Part shown: piece by piece, positions 38,102 to 38,921 of the stretch
How positions within the stretch are numbered: position 1 is the first letter of the stretch
How the letters are laid out: every line of letters begins with the position of its first letter
Assembly: GCA_900073065.1 (NCBI GenBank)
Contig: FJOG01000030.1
Span: 370,499-409,419, forward strand
Reading direction: 5' to 3'
Length of the DNA: 38,921 nucleotides
Source: Phialocephala subalpina
Taxonomy: Eukaryota; Ascomycota; Leotiomycetes; Helotiales; Mollisiaceae
Translations under genes and position numbers: made by a program
Notes under the pieces: model-generated
Seen by the model: only the letters and a program-made list of their open reading frames with translations
What the model was told of the DNA's origin: nothing
The model's database searches: none

Positions 38102-38921
38102 CTACATAACAAGCTTTGCTCCTTTTTTAAAGCAAAAGAATGAAATTCTCCCAGATGAATGCCCTATAACAAGATTTCTGTTCCAAGTAGCCGACTGAGT
38201 TTTCCGATAATCGGGAGGTAGCCAAAGAATTTTCGTATCGCCTTCCACTACCCAATAATTTGATACTTGTAAGGATGGTAATAGCTTGCCGTCGGGTGAG
38301 AAGGCCACGGACGAGGCCGAGTCAGTGTGGCCCTCGAGCGTTTGCTGCAGTAGTGCTCCCGTGGCCGCGTCCCAGAGCCGGACCGTCCGGTCGTATAAAT
38401 TTGACACGACCTGCTTGCCGTTGGGTGAGAAGGCCACGGATATGACCGAGTCGCCCTCGAGCGTCTGCTGCAGCGCTCCCGTGGCCGCGTCCCAGAGCCG
38501 GACCGTCCGGTCTCGTGAGCTTGACACAACCTGCTTACCGTCGGGTGAGAAGGCCACGGAAAAGACCGAGTTAGAGTGGCCCTCGAGCGTCTGCAGTAGT
38601 GCTCCCGTGGCCGCGTCCCAGAGCCGGACCGTCTGGTCGTGTGAGCCTGATACGACCTGCTTACCGTCAAGTGAGAAGGCTACGGATAAGACCGAGTCAG
38701 TGTGGCCTTCGAGCGTCTGCTGCAGCGCTCCCGTGGCCGCGTCCCAGAGCCGGACCGTCCGGTCTCGTGAGTCTGATACGACCTGCTTACCGTCAAGTGA
38801 GAAGGCCACGGATGTGACCGAGCTAGTGTGGCCCTCGAGCGTCTGCTGTAGCGCTCCCGTGGCCGCGTCCCAGAGCCGGACCGTCCGATCGTTTGAACTT
38901 GACACGACCTGCTTGCCGTCA
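38102..38921 (-). CDS. NLR C-terminal WD40 repeats (continues beyond right edge)
   Basis: The minus-strand frame is open from the window edge to a stop at 38102, so only the C-terminus is seen. Five near-identical WD40 units of 42 residues (126 bp) carry TVRLWDAATGALQQTLEGH and SVAFSPDGKQVVS. Such high-identity WD40 arrays are typical of the NACHT-WD40 (NWD/HNWD) family of fungal incompatibility receptors. The C-terminal tail ILWLPPDYRKTQSATWNRNL and GHSSGRISF also fits that family. One unit is shortened (LEGDSVISVAF lacks the HT..) and one has an extra Gln (LLQQTLEGH). The NACHT and N-terminal effector lie outside the window. It is transcribed toward the Pogo-type end at 37041. Confidence 0.88.
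   Translation of the reverse strand, partial: DGKQVVSSSNDRTVRLWDAATGALQQTLEGHTSSVTSVAFSLDGKQVVSDSRDRTVRLWDAATGALQQTLEGHTDSVLSVAFSLDGKQVVSGSHDQTVRLWDAATGALLQTLEGHSNSVFSVAFSPDGKQVVSSSRDRTVRLWDAATGALQQTLEGDSVISVAFSPNGKQVVSNLYDRTVRLWDAATGALLQQTLEGHTDSASSVAFSPDGKLLPSLQVSNYWVVEGDTKILWLPPDYRKTQSATWNRNLVIGHSSGRISFFCFKKGAKLVM

Overview
The window looks like an accessory, repeat-rich region of a filamentous ascomycete (Pezizomycotina) genome. The evidence is short 45-60 bp introns with GT...AG ends and CTAAT/CTAAC-like branch sites, HET and NACHT signalling proteins, Tc1/mariner and Pogo/Fot1-type transposons, dozens of TA-flanked inverted-repeat elements, and nonsense codons in old transposons that look like C-to-T (RIP-type) decay. 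There are no bacterial operons, no rRNA and no tRNA that I can recognise. Positions 18828-19262 are an assembly gap of Ns.

Layout. 1-3.5 kb: the N-terminus of a HET-domain gene (minus, runs off the left edge), divergent from an orphan cysteine-motif gene (741-2021), then an intact DD34E Tc1/mariner transposase (2082-3056, minus). 3.5-9.2 kb: small MITEs and a TA-flanked unit (4109-9229) whose terminal inverted repeats enclose a complete three-exon PNP-NACHT-ankyrin NOD-like receptor (NLR). 9.2-13.4 kb: an F-box-like gene, a decayed second copy of the orphan gene split by a 398-bp MITE, a transposase relic and a solo LTR with a perfect 5-bp target duplication. 14.0-24.8 kb: a candidate 10.7-kb unit bounded by 43-bp Pogo-like inverted repeats. 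It holds a decayed Pogo transposase (itself invaded by a 1.3-kb Tc1 element), two copies of a C2H2-finger sequence in the same orientation, and between them an intact single-exon HET-NACHT-ankyrin NLR. 25-32.5 kb: a metallo-beta-lactamase-fold (NAPE-PLD-like) enzyme, then an inverted duplication in which a divergent pair, gene A (secreted Ser/Thr-rich protein) and gene B (charged coiled-coil protein), is repeated in mirror order as B' (broken) and A' (intact). A ferric-reductase gene broken by a MITE and 3'-truncated lies between them. 32.5-38.9 kb: a gag zinc-knuckle relic, an MpaB/DUF2236 oxygenase, another MITE, a two-exon WD40-like gene, a second copy of the Pogo-unit end, and the C-terminal WD40 repeats of a third NLR running off the right edge.

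How the parts fit. NLRs of this kind (N-terminal HET or PNP effector, central NACHT NTPase, C-terminal ANK or WD40 repeats) act in fungal non-self recognition and heterokaryon incompatibility; that is family knowledge. What the sequence adds is that both complete NLRs sit inside TA-flanked inverted-repeat units and are bracketed by direct repeats, and that two NLRs lie with their 3' ends facing the same conserved Pogo-type element end. I infer that these are candidate NLR-carrying DNA transposons, or hotspots in which transposon ends shuttle NLR cassettes. The alternative, unrelated transposon insertions landing around NLRs, is not excluded.
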